Shown: piece by piece, positions 30,004 to 39,066 of the stretch
How the letters are laid out: every line of letters starts with the position of its first letter
How positions within the stretch are numbered: the first letter of the stretch is position 1
DNA from: Candidatus Jettenia ecosi
Lineage (GTDB): Bacteria; Planctomycetota; Brocadiia; Brocadiales; Brocadiaceae
Length of the DNA: 64,000 nt
Direction of reading: 5' to 3'
Assembly (NCBI GenBank): GCA_005524015.1
Contig: SULG01000009.1
Location: 1 to 64,000 of the forward strand
The notes under the pieces: generated by a model
What the model was told of the DNA's origin: nothing
The model's database searches: none
The model's input: the letters and a program-made list of their open reading frames with translations, nothing else
Translations under genes and position numbers: made by a program

Positions 30004-30843
30004 ATGAAAAGAGATGTACAAGTCGGTGTAATTTTAGGGGTAATTATTTTGGCAATTATTGGTGTGTTCTTAAGCACGAGAACCGCGCTTAAGGAACCGA
30101 ATATCCCTATCCCCGAAATAGAAGAAGATACTCAAGTGGGTATACTTGATATACACGACTTGCCACAGGACTCTTTTGATGAATCTCAGGAAACTTTTCA
30201 TGAGGTAACTACTGTTCAGAACTCAGAACAAAAAGAACCTGTCACCGTGAATACGGTAAAAGTCGAGGAGCATCAAACGAAAGATCAAGATAATGTAATT
30301 GTAGGTGAATGGAATAAGGCAAAGGAAGAAGATAACAATACAACTACGAATGACCAGGCATCGCATGCAACGGCAACCAAAGAAGATTGGATGGATGTTT
30401 CTTTGGAAGGTAAAGAAAGAATTACTAAAAAATCTCAGATATATAAGGTTCAACAAAGGGACGATCTTTCTAAAATAGCAAAAAAATATTATGGGGATGC
30501 CTCTAAATGGATTATTATTTTCGATGCAAACCGAAGCAAAATTCACGATCGTAATAACCTTAGGATTGGTACTGAACTTATTATACCTGAAGAGAAAATA
30601 GTATCCCAAAAATTGAAAGGAGAAATCATCACTCCATCGCTTTCTCAAGTAATCGAAGTGGAAGATACAAAATCAGCGGTGAAAACGCATAGAGTTCAGC
30701 AAGGAGACTCGTTGTATAAACTAGCCGTAAAATACTATGATAATGGCACAAAATGGAACAAAATATTAGATGCAAATAAGAAAATCCTGAAAAATAAAAA
30801 ATCTTTGAAGATTGGGCAAGAACTGATTATACCGGAACTTTAA
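30004..30843 (+). CDS. Membrane-anchored protein with two LysM domains
   Basis: 279 residues from ATG 30004 (GAAAGGAATTAAGACA upstream); the frame extends to 29986 via TTG. One N-terminal helix (GVILGVIILAIIGVFLS), an acidic low-complexity linker of about 110 residues, then two LysM modules: residues about 145-200 (KVQQRDDLSKIAKKYYGDAS) and 230-279 (RVQQGDSLYKLAVKYYDNGT), each ending LIIPE. LysM binds N-acetylglucosamine chains such as peptidoglycan. It probably tethers the membrane to the wall. It ends only 21 bp before the next gene, suggesting an operon with the propeller protein. Confidence 0.85.
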   Translation: MKRDVQVGVILGVIILAIIGVFLSTRTALKEPNIPIPEIEEDTQVGILDIHDLPQDSFDESQETFHEVTTVQNSEQKEPVTVNTVKVEEHQTKDQDNVIVGEWNKAKEEDNNTTTNDQASHATATKEDWMDVSLEGKERITKKSQIYKVQQRDDLSKIAKKYYGDASKWIIIFDANRSKIHDRNNLRIGTELIIPEEKIVSQKLKGEIITPSLSQVIEVEDTKSAVKTHRVQQGDSLYKLAVKYYDNGTKWNKILDANKKILKNKKSLKIGQELIIPEL

Positions 30844-30864
30844 TGTTTGATAAGGAGTGCAATA

Positions 30865-32010
30865 GTGAAGACTAAAAATATTCTCTTTTGTGCAAGACAT
30901 CCCTGTTTGTATTTAGCCATAATGATACTCATTGTGTCTAGTATATCACCAATCTCTTTCCTGCATGCTCAAGACATTCCGAATAATTTCCCTATGTTTA
31001 AATACAATTTACAAAGAACAGGCCGGGTGCCTTTTGCCGGTCCCTCTGACAGTAGCTTGAAATGGAGTATTTCTACTGCAGGAGAGATCTGGTCATCCCC
31101 TGTTGTGAACACAGAAGGAGTTGTCTATATAGGAAGTACCGATGGCAGCTTACTAGCCCTAACTCAAAAAGGGAAGGTTATGTGGGCCTTTAAAGCCGCA
31201 GATGAAATATTTGTTACCCCAGCAATTGGTACAGATGGTACTATTTACTTTGGTTCAGCCGATGGAAGATTTTGTGCTGTCCATCCTGATGGAAAGTTAA
31301 AATGGAAATTTCAGACAAAAGGAGCTATTCATTCATCTCCTGTTGTTGATGAAAAGGGAACGGTGTATTTCGGCTCTTATGACGGGAAGCTCTATGCTAT
31401 TGCCAGTAATGGGAAACTTTTATGGAGTTTTAAGACCGAAGCGCCGATAATGACTTCTTCCCCGGCTGTAGGACGAGAGAATACGATCTATATTGGTTCT
31501 TGGGATAAACACCTTTATGCTTTAAATCCAGATGGAAGTTTGAAGTGGAAGATGGAAACGGAAGGTAAGATAGATGCTACGCCTGCCATTGGGAATGATA
31601 ATATTTATATCGCAGATATACATGGAAAGTTATATGCCATCAATTTGGATGGATCATTGAAATGGGGCTTTGACCTGGGAAACCGAACACATTCTTCTCC
31701 GGTAATTGATACAGATGAAACAACTTATATAGGGTCGCAGGATGGTAATGTATATGCAATAAAAAAAGATGGTACGCTGAAATGGAAATTCAAGACGGGA
31801 AATTCGATTACCGCTTCTCCTGGCATCGATGCAAATGGTGTTATTTATATAGGCTCATGGGACGGCAAAGTATATGCTATCAATAACGACGGCTCCCTCA
31901 AGTGGAGCATGACTATCGGAGAACCACTACTCTCTTCCCCTGCAATTGATTCAAAAAATACCTTATACATTGGTTGTGTAGATTGGAAATTCTATGCATT
32001 AGGCCAATAG
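30865..32010 (+). CDS. Secreted eight-repeat PQQ-like beta-propeller protein
   Basis: 381 residues from GTG 30865, with AAGGAG 8 bp upstream; an alternative TTG at 30847 lies before the ribosome site. A signal peptide (LYLAIMILIVSSISPISFLHAQ) leads to eight repeats of about 40 residues, each with a Y-I/F-G-S-x-D-G-x-L-Y-A-L/I strand pair (for example VYFGSYDGKLYAI, IYIGSWDGKVYAI) and a K-W tryptophan-docking end (GSLKWKMETEG). Eight blades match PQQ-dependent enzymes and BamB-like scaffolds; no PQQ-binding catalytic residues are evident, so a structural or binding role is more likely. It acts outside the cytoplasm. Confidence 0.85.
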   Translation: MKTKNILFCARHPCLYLAIMILIVSSISPISFLHAQDIPNNFPMFKYNLQRTGRVPFAGPSDSSLKWSISTAGEIWSSPVVNTEGVVYIGSTDGSLLALTQKGKVMWAFKAADEIFVTPAIGTDGTIYFGSADGRFCAVHPDGKLKWKFQTKGAIHSSPVVDEKGTVYFGSYDGKLYAIASNGKLLWSFKTEAPIMTSSPAVGRENTIYIGSWDKHLYALNPDGSLKWKMETEGKIDATPAIGNDNIYIADIHGKLYAINLDGSLKWGFDLGNRTHSSPVIDTDETTYIGSQDGNVYAIKKDGTLKWKFKTGNSITASPGIDANGVIYIGSWDGKVYAINNDGSLKWSMTIGEPLLSSPAIDSKNTLYIGCVDWKFYALGQ

Positions 32011-32169
32011 TTCATGATAAAATCTTTTACTTAATAATTATTTTAGGTTATAATTATTTTGAATAGGCAAAGCCTATGAATTATTTTATCTTTACAATCA
32101 CTATTAACATGACATATGGTCTATGACCATGTGTTTCTTCAATACATATACATTTGCAGGAGATGTAAC

Positions 32170-33393
32170 ATGATTGGCATATCAAAGTTGTATTGTGGCA
32201 CCGTAGAGCCATCCGACGCGCTACGATATGGTAGAGAATCTAAGAAACTACCATCACATTTATTACAATTCTCTCGGGATAAAAAACCCGTTGTGGTATG
32301 GAATGTTGGACAGCGTTGTAACCTGAAATGCATTCATTGCTATTCTCAATCAAAGGATATTGAATATCCTAATGAATTATCAACACAAGAGGCAAAGGCC
32401 ATGCTGGATGATATTGTTAGTTATGGAGCTCCCGTAATCTTGTTCTCCGGGGGAGAGCCTCTTATGAGACATGATCTCCTTGAATTAATCGGTTATGCGA
32501 AAGAGAAAGGCTTGCGCGCGGTTATTAGTACGAATGGTACATTAATTACCAGAGAGAAGGTAAATGAATTAAAAAAATTTGGACTCTCGTATGTTGGAAT
32601 TAGTCTGGATGGCCTTAAAGTTACCAATGACCGTTTTCGTGGTATTCCGGGTGCATTTGATGCCGCATTGGAAGGTATTCGAAATTGTATGTCAGTAGGC
32701 ATTAAAGTCGGTTTGCGTTTTACCATTAATAAAAGGAATGCTCATGATATTCCCGGTATTTTTCAGCTTATTGAAGAAGAAAATATCCCGAGGGTATGTT
32801 TCTATCACCTTGTCTATTCAGGCAGAGGTTCTAATTTAATCGAGGAAGACCTTTCTCATAAAGAGACACGAGATGTTGTTGATCTTATTATCAACAAAAC
32901 CAAAGAAGCGCATGATAAAGGTAAAAAAATTGAAGTGCTTACTGTAGATAATCATGCCGATGGCCCTTATATCTATCTACGATTATTGAGTGAGAATTCT
33001 CATAGGGCAAAAGATGTGCTAGAGCTACTCCAGTGGAATGAAGGGAATAGTTCTGGTAAAGGGCTTGCCTGCATAAGTTGGGATGGCGAGGTATATGCTG
33101 ACCAGTTCTGGAGACAATATTCTTTCGGAAATATAAGAAAAAGGAAGTTTAGCGATATATGGGAGGATACTTCCAATGAGTTAATGGCTAAGCTTAAGAA
33201 CAAAAATCCTTATATCAAAGGACGCTGTGCAAAGTGTAAGTGGCTTACTATCTGTAGTGGGAATTTTAGAGCAAGAGCTGAGGCATACTATGGCGATATA
33301 TGGGAACAAGACCCTGCTTGTTACCTCACTGATGAAGAAATAGGTCTTAAAGCTGAATTACCGAAGAAGGTAAGACAAAAAGTATCTATCTGA
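32170..33393 (+). CDS. ahbC: 12,18-didecarboxysiroheme deacetylase (AhbC/NirJ family radical SAM)
   Basis: 407 residues from ATG 32170 with GGAG 9 bp upstream. The radical SAM cluster motif is CNLKCIHC in VVWNVGQRCNLKCIHCYSQS; FSGGEP binds SAM. The C-terminal SPASM-like region holds CAKCKWLTICSGNFRARAEA and DPACYLTDEE, and LTVDNHADGPYIYL is characteristic of the AhbC/NirJ branch. AhbC removes acetate chains from didecarboxysiroheme in the siroheme-dependent heme pathway; NirJ does an analogous step for heme d1. Either fits an organism rich in c-type cytochromes. The next enzyme (AhbD) and the earlier AhbA/B are not in this window, so AhbC versus NirJ is not settled. Confidence 0.85.
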   Translation: MIGISKLYCGTVEPSDALRYGRESKKLPSHLLQFSRDKKPVVVWNVGQRCNLKCIHCYSQSKDIEYPNELSTQEAKAMLDDIVSYGAPVILFSGGEPLMRHDLLELIGYAKEKGLRAVISTNGTLITREKVNELKKFGLSYVGISLDGLKVTNDRFRGIPGAFDAALEGIRNCMSVGIKVGLRFTINKRNAHDIPGIFQLIEEENIPRVCFYHLVYSGRGSNLIEEDLSHKETRDVVDLIINKTKEAHDKGKKIEVLTVDNHADGPYIYLRLLSENSHRAKDVLELLQWNEGNSSGKGLACISWDGEVYADQFWRQYSFGNIRKRKFSDIWEDTSNELMAKLKNKNPYIKGRCAKCKWLTICSGNFRARAEAYYGDIWEQDPACYLTDEEIGLKAELPKKVRQKVSI

Positions 33394-33430
33394 CAGATTA
33401 AACGTTTCACAGAAGGTATTAAAAATTATG

Positions 33431-33475
33431 GAAAACCACAGAGTACCGAGATGAGTTGTGAACTCTGTGGTTTTC
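33431..33475. terminator. Bidirectional intrinsic terminator
   Basis: GAAAACCACAGAGT (33431-33444) pairs perfectly with ACTCTGTGGTTTTC (33462-33475) around a 17-nt loop; a T-rich tail follows on the plus strand (TTATTTTGAT). It lies 37 bp after ahbC and before the end of the convergent porin gene, so it can serve both. Confidence 0.8.
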
Positions 33476-33527
33476 TTATTTTGATCTTCCATCTCAAATA
33501 ATAAGAAAGTATCTGTAGCCTGCATTC

Positions 33528-34808
33528 TCAGAATTTATAAGTAAAATCTATAGCCAGTATATGGGTAATGAGATCGTAACGTCCATCTATGGGCGGCCCT
33601 GTCATAAGTGGTTTCGTCGCATCTTCTCCGACTGAGTTATCTATCTTTCTGTTCTCATAAAATACTACTCCGTAAGTGAAGTTAACCCATTTATTCAGAT
33701 TTCTTCCCCAGCCATATCCCAATCCCGCAAATAAGGCATGTCGGCTGCTTTGAGGAACAGAAGGCTCAAAGGTTTCGCTGGGAACAGGCGATTCGTGAAA
33801 GGCGTAACCTCCTCTTACTTTTGTAGCATCATTTAAACAATATTCTCCACCCAGGGCAAAACCCAGGGTATTGTCCCAATTTCGGACGTCATCATGGCTT
33901 GCCCCCAAAAAGGTATTTGCTGGTTCAAAATCAGATTTAAGAACATCGAATCGCGACCAATTAGTCCACTGGATATCAGCTTCTATACTCCAAAGATTTC
34001 CATGTCTATATGCATAGCCGAATGAGAGCATTTCTGGTATAGTTGCAGTTGTCTGAGTATCTACATCAAAATCGGGTACGACCCCAAGCTGAGAAAGTTT
34101 TAGATTGCCATCAAAATCGAAATCTGCCTTACTCCGGAATGCAATACCAATACTATGGCGGGGAGTAATATTACAGAGTATACCAGCGTTGTACCCAAAG
34201 GCATCACCATGAAAATCAATATCCTCAAATCCTTCAGGAGCGCCAGAAGCTAAGGGTGCGAACCTCTTGCTTTGGCTAGACTCAGCGTAGTAGTAATCAA
34301 GTCCCACGCCTAGTGAAAGGAAAGAGAATGGTTTAAAAGTAAGAGTTGGATTTACATTAATTATTTTCAAATCAAATTCAGTAATTACAAACCGGGAAAA
34401 GCCTTCATCGTCCCATTCACCGTTCAATCCATAGGGAACCGTTACCCCTATGCCTGCAGCTAATTTATTCTTTAAGATCGGACTAGCAAAATAAAAATAG
34501 GGTATGGCATTTAGCCCTGTCTCCATGTCTTCACTAACTCCGTTACCCTCATACTCAACTGAAGAAATGAGAAAACTAGAACCCAGAGACACTTGTGGTC
34601 TTTCAAGTTGTGTGAGACCGGCAGGGTTAAATGCAATTGCAGACGCATCATCTGCACGAGCTACAAAAGCATTTCCTTGTGATAGCGCTAAAGCGCCAAA
34701 GACAGGATTATGCAAACCAGAGGCTATCTGTGCTGATACGTCTGTTGCCTTAAAGGAGAAAACGAGGGTGAAAATGCAGACTACAACTAACCGTTTCATG
34801 GTAAGCAT
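33528..34808 (-). CDS. FadL/OMPP1-family outer-membrane transporter
   Basis: 426 residues with a signal peptide (LVVVCIFTLVFSFKATDVSAQ). After it, the FadL signature GLHNPVFGALALSQGNAFVA, then DDASAIAFNPAGLTQLERPQ, and alternating beta strands throughout to the terminal aromatic strand ILAIDFTYKF, typical of outer-membrane barrels. FadL proteins pass hydrophobic compounds such as fatty acids or hydrocarbons. In an organism with unusual lipids this could move lipid precursors or scavenged hydrophobic substrates. It stands alone between a terminator and the HD-GYP gene. Confidence 0.88.
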   Translation of the reverse strand: MLTMKRLVVVCIFTLVFSFKATDVSAQIASGLHNPVFGALALSQGNAFVARADDASAIAFNPAGLTQLERPQVSLGSSFLISSVEYEGNGVSEDMETGLNAIPYFYFASPILKNKLAAGIGVTVPYGLNGEWDDEGFSRFVITEFDLKIINVNPTLTFKPFSFLSLGVGLDYYYAESSQSKRFAPLASGAPEGFEDIDFHGDAFGYNAGILCNITPRHSIGIAFRSKADFDFDGNLKLSQLGVVPDFDVDTQTTATIPEMLSFGYAYRHGNLWSIEADIQWTNWSRFDVLKSDFEPANTFLGASHDDVRNWDNTLGFALGGEYCLNDATKVRGGYAFHESPVPSETFEPSVPQSSRHALFAGLGYGWGRNLNKWVNFTYGVVFYENRKIDNSVGEDATKPLMTGPPIDGRYDLITHILAIDFTYKF

Positions 34809-34879
34809 CCGTATAATATGAGATTTATTGGATAATTATTTAACCTAATTTTAATATATATGAATTTCAAACAAATTAC

Positions 34880-34907
34880 GTAGTGGCAAGGCGCGCCTTG
34901 CCACTAC
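34880..34907. repeat. Perfect 28-bp palindrome
   Basis: Positions 34880-34907 read identically on both strands (GTAGTGGCAAGGCG followed by its complement). It lies between two minus-strand genes, 63 bp before the HD-GYP gene's stop codon, so it could end that transcript, although no T-run follows on the minus strand. A dispersed repeat is equally likely. Confidence 0.75.
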
Positions 34908-34969
34908 ACGTCGCTAAAGTCGCCGAAGGCCTATTTAAAAAAGTCATGTTTAAATAATAATTCGATAGA

Positions 34970-36019
34970 TTATTGTACATCATCGCTTGGTTCTGAAAAT
35001 TCATCAATCTGCTTATTTTCATTGCTAATTTCATAGTATTTGTCAATGATAGTAAGAACCTCTTCGGTCAGATTAGGTACAAATTGAGTATTTATCCCTT
35101 CCGTGATAATTTCGAACGCCTTTTCATGAGAAAATTTTTTACGGTAATGTCTGTCAGAAGTTAAGGCATCGTAAACATCTATTATGGAGAAAATAGCAGC
35201 CTCATGAGGAATTTCTGCTTCCTTCAAGCCATCTGGATAACCCTGACCGTTATACCATTCGTGATGATGACGCACAATTGGCAAACTTTCTTTCAAAAAA
35301 TTTATAGGCTCAAGAATATTATAACCAATCTCAGGATGTCGCTTCATTAAAAGAAATTCATCCGCAGTAAGATAGTTTGGTTTCATAAGTACTGTATCAA
35401 TTACACCAATCTTTCCTATATCGTGAAGGAATGCGCCATACCGCAAAACTTCAATTTTTGATTTGCTCATGCCAAGTTCGTCAGCTACTAGAGAAAAGAG
35501 CCATGATACGTTCTTTGAGTGAGTTGCTGTGTAAGAATCTTTAGCATCTATTGCAAGTAAAAGAGCATGTGCAGTTGAAAAGAAATTCTTATGAACAGCC
35601 ATCTTCAGATTGTATACCAGCATATCCTTTTTTGATAATTCATTACGGTAGTTAAGAGCCTTATCTACCGCTGCATATATTTCGGAAAGATTAAAGGGTT
35701 TTATAATATAATCAAATGCGCCATTTCGTAAAGCGGTGATCGCGGTTTGTGAGGAAGGGTATGCTGTAATCATAATTATGGGGATTGCAGAATTAATAGA
35801 TTGCATTTGCTTAAGAAAGTCTAAGCCATTTGACTTTGGCATTCGTATATCAAGAAATATTATTTCTGGTTTAATACTTTTTAGATTATTCAGTGCTTCA
35901 TTAACACTTGATGATGTAAAAACGGAATACCTGTCTTTTAGAGTCATTTTTAATGATTCTCTTACACCAAGATCATCATCGATTACCAGTATATTTGCTG
36001 ATTTAGTTTTTTGTTCCAT
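34970..36019 (-). CDS. Response regulator with HD-GYP domain
   Basis: 349 residues, ATG at 36019 with GAGGAATT. Receiver domain (residues about 8-125): VIDDDLGVRESL carries the acidic pair, IIFLDIRMPKSNG the phospho-accepting Asp, MITAYP the Thr and IIKPF the Lys. The HD-GYP domain (about 155-335) keeps HSKNV, the metal site FLHDIGKIGVID, RHHHEWYNGQGYPDG and DVYDALTSDR. HD-GYP proteins hydrolyse cyclic di-GMP. Its partner kinase is not adjacent; the large sensor kinase at 42140 is a candidate on proximity only. Confidence 0.92.
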   Translation of the reverse strand: MEQKTKSANILVIDDDLGVRESLKMTLKDRYSVFTSSSVNEALNNLKSIKPEIIFLDIRMPKSNGLDFLKQMQSINSAIPIIMITAYPSSQTAITALRNGAFDYIIKPFNLSEIYAAVDKALNYRNELSKKDMLVYNLKMAVHKNFFSTAHALLLAIDAKDSYTATHSKNVSWLFSLVADELGMSKSKIEVLRYGAFLHDIGKIGVIDTVLMKPNYLTADEFLLMKRHPEIGYNILEPINFLKESLPIVRHHHEWYNGQGYPDGLKEAEIPHEAAIFSIIDVYDALTSDRHYRKKFSHEKAFEIITEGINTQFVPNLTEEVLTIIDKYYEISNENKQIDEFSEPSDDVQ

Positions 36020-37032
36020 ATGATAATTCCTCTAATCCAGAATTGTGACGCATTTTTTGTACCAACTTGCTTTGAGAGTTTGGTAATGAATTGTATCTTA
36101 CTTGTATTTGAGACTAATTATTCATAGCGTAATTTAGAAAGAGAATTTATGGATAATTTTACACAAAAGCTATATTGATAAACACTTAAGTATTATCATA
36201 AGTAAAGACCGTTCATCTTTTTATTATTTCGCATTAGACTATCTAAACATTTCAAAACTTAACTATCTATCAATTTATAAGTTAAAGTAAATTTTGTAAT
36301 CTTATTAACAGTATAAAAATTGTAAACTAACTTCTGGTTTATGTATTGATTATCCACTGGATATTTTAGACAAAAATGTTTATTATTGCCCAGAATTGAA
36401 CATTTATTATTGGATTTTATTTTAATAAAGATATAAAATTTTCAGAAAAATTTATAAATTTTTGGATGACTAAAAAGAAATGCAAGAGAGTTGGAAAAGC
36501 AAGGCATCCACATAATATTTTTTCGAAAACCTTAATGTTTTATTGAATTGCCAGATTATTAAATAATGGCTAACATAAAAATACCTTAAGTATTTAACGC
36601 ATTGAATAATCATTCTCTGCAAGCAACAATCTTAAAGCGAATACTATCAAAGAACAATATAGCCTTGTAAATGCCTATTTCAATAGCTATAGTATGAGGC
36701 GTTATAATTTAATAGTAATGATTGCTTTTGTCAATATATATTCAATAAACGAAGACAACATAATTATTATATTATTATGTTGGAATTACCTTGCCTGAAT
36801 AATTTTTGGGATCAGAAATAAATCAACCGTGTTATCACTAAATTATTTAAACATGGGCATAAAAATTGCAATCTTTAACTGCAGTATTCAAACTGAGATA
36901 TTGTGATAAAATTTTTCCAAAGTATTACTGAATTATATCTTAGATATAACTTTCCTATTATCATAGTAAGGTAAATTCGAATATAACTTTGACATTATTG
37001 TATACTTTTAGTGGATTAATGAGGGGGTGACT
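36020..37032. other. 1-kb AT-rich intergenic region between divergent genes
   Basis: No gene, repeat or RNA structure recognised. The stretch is extremely AT-rich and flanked by divergently oriented response-regulator genes, so it must hold both promoters. No frame of useful length has a ribosome site. Candidates for small RNAs or binding sites cannot be judged by eye. Confidence 0.5.
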
Positions 37033-38517
37033 ATGTACTCTTTTCTCGTAGTCTCAAATGATACTTCAGTTTGCAATTTTTTTAAAAAGAATTTGGATGG
37101 AGACTATATAGTTTATACTGCCAGGACGCCTGACGAAGCATTACAAATATTCCTTGATAGAGACATAGATGTAACTTTCCTTGATATTCTTTTATCTGAT
37201 GACGGGGCAAATAAATTGTTAGAAACGCTTCGCCAGGCAAATCAAGACCCAATGATTGTTACGTTAATTCCAGAATCGCAACCAACATTATCTGAAGAGG
37301 CTATAAAATTGGGAGCTTATGAATTTCTTGAAAAACCTTTTAAAAAAGAGACAATACAGCTTGTTGCAAAGAGAGCGCTGGAAAAACAGGAGCTTAAAAG
37401 AGAGCTTGGTTTTATTCAATCGCAAATAAAAAGTTTAAAACCTGAAGATAACAGACCATCTGAGTTAACATTCAATAAGCAGCCAACCGTTAGTAATCTG
37501 CACCTGGCATATAAAGAAGTCTTCCAGAAGTTCTCGAAGGCATTAACGCAGGTTTATGACCTTGGAAAGCTTGCTGATTCGATTGTTGATGCAATTGCTG
37601 ATATATTCAAAGTGGGAAAAATAGTGTTTATGCTGGTAAATAAACATGAAGGTCTTAGCAGGCCTTATCGTTGTCTGGGTCTTGACGAAGTAACTGCCAG
37701 AAGTATTTTCTTTACCAACAACCAGGGTATTATATTATGGCTATCCAAGAACCATCAGATATTAAATAAGGATGTTATAGATAGAGAAATTGCCACGAAT
37801 AAATTAACTATGCGTGAAGTAATAAATGTACAAAAGGAAATAAATCTTTTACAAGCGCAATTATGCATACCTATCTTTGCTAATGGAAATCTCAGTTGTG
37901 TAATCGCCTTGGGTAATAAGATTACCGGTAAGGTGTTTTTTGATGAGGATATTGAATTATTATCTATGTTGGCGGGATATATAGGCATGGCTGTGGAGAA
38001 TGCATTCCTTTATCAGGAGGTAAATCTCAGGAAAATTCATAATGAGAATGTATTGGAAAATATTCCTTACGGTATAATTGCCATAAATACAGCATATAAG
38101 ATTAACACCTTCAATAGAAGCGCTTCAAAGATGTTAAATATTTCTTCTCATGATGTATTGGGAAAGGATGTTAAGTATATTGGCTCTCTCTTTGCCGATT
38201 CTCTCCTGAGAACTTTAAAAGAGAAAAAAACATATAAGATGAAAGAGGTAACACATCCGGTTACCCAAGCTACTTATGATGTCAGTACATCTTTATTGTT
38301 AGATTCTTATACAGAAATTGGCGCAATTATGATATTTTCAGATCTGAGCGAGGTTGTAAAATTAGAAACAAAGATAAAGGACTTAGAGAGATTAGTAATC
38401 GGATATTTAGGTAACTCTGAGAATGCAATTCCTCATGATGTAACACAGGCGGTTACCGATCTGTCTAAAGACTGGATTTCCGAACGCCAACGGTTAAGTT
38501 TAAAGCAGGATTCATAG
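37033..38517 (+). CDS. Receiver-GAF-PAS signalling protein without kinase
   Basis: 494 residues from ATG 37033, with GAGGGGG directly upstream. Receiver domain (residues about 3-118) with FLDILL Asp, VTLI Thr and EKPFKK Lys; the first acidic pocket is reduced to NDT, so phosphorylation may be altered. A GAF-type domain covers about 165-325 (LCIPIFANGNLSCVIALGNK, MLAGYIGMAVENAFLYQEV) and a PAS domain about 335-440 (IPYGIIAINTAYKINTFNRS). There is no histidine kinase or DNA-binding output. The GAF-PAS region resembles that of the sensor kinase at 42140, suggesting a common origin. It may act as a phospho-relay or adaptor. Confidence 0.85.
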   Translation: MYSFLVVSNDTSVCNFFKKNLDGDYIVYTARTPDEALQIFLDRDIDVTFLDILLSDDGANKLLETLRQANQDPMIVTLIPESQPTLSEEAIKLGAYEFLEKPFKKETIQLVAKRALEKQELKRELGFIQSQIKSLKPEDNRPSELTFNKQPTVSNLHLAYKEVFQKFSKALTQVYDLGKLADSIVDAIADIFKVGKIVFMLVNKHEGLSRPYRCLGLDEVTARSIFFTNNQGIILWLSKNHQILNKDVIDREIATNKLTMREVINVQKEINLLQAQLCIPIFANGNLSCVIALGNKITGKVFFDEDIELLSMLAGYIGMAVENAFLYQEVNLRKIHNENVLENIPYGIIAINTAYKINTFNRSASKMLNISSHDVLGKDVKYIGSLFADSLLRTLKEKKTYKMKEVTHPVTQATYDVSTSLLLDSYTEIGAIMIFSDLSEVVKLETKIKDLERLVIGYLGNSENAIPHDVTQAVTDLSKDWISERQRLSLKQDS

Positions 38518-39066
38518 TATAGATGCAGTTAATATTCTTTTGTTTTCTTCTATCTATAAAGAAGATGTAAAAAGGAATAAAAACATTAATAAAAAGTTAG
38601 GTAAAGAATATACTAAATTTGTCTTAGTTCGATAAAAGAGGATAAAGTAATATCATTTCATTTATGCATGAGCAAATAATTTTTTGAATAGAGTATCTTA
38701 TGGTATCTCTGATAATTCAGGAAAAAGTCACAACTTTCTCTTCCCCTTCTAAATATGCCTATGCATCAAATGGCATGTGAATAACCTAGCTAGCGCTTGA
38801 TTAACAAAGAGATAATTACCAAATCAGTTTCTCCTAAAATAGCTCATCAGATTCTATCCCATCAAAGACTCAAAAGTCTGCAGTACCATCTACTGCAACA
38901 TCTTAAACACTTGTGCGATAAGATATTTTATCTTACTGTCTTCAAAATCATTGCCTTTTATAAATATCAAAGTGATGAAATTCAGGAATAGATAATTAAG
39001 AAATTGGACTATTTAGCGTAATTGTTTTTTGCTATCTCAATCTATGCAATTTTTAGGAGGCTTGTT
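38518..39066. other. Intergenic, 549 bp
   Basis: A 64-codon plus-strand frame at 38797-38991 lacks a ribosome site and known features, so it is not called. The ribosome site AGGAGG at 39055-39060 serves the radical SAM gene. Nothing else was seen. Confidence 0.5.

Noticed and set aside
33528-36019. FadL-type porin and HD-GYP regulator as one operon
   Set aside because: A 161-bp gap with a 28-bp palindrome separates them, so co-transcription is not supported.
38797-38991. 64-residue frame between the GAF-PAS and radical SAM genes
   Set aside because: No ribosome site, no recognisable motif, composition like the surrounding AT-rich spacer.
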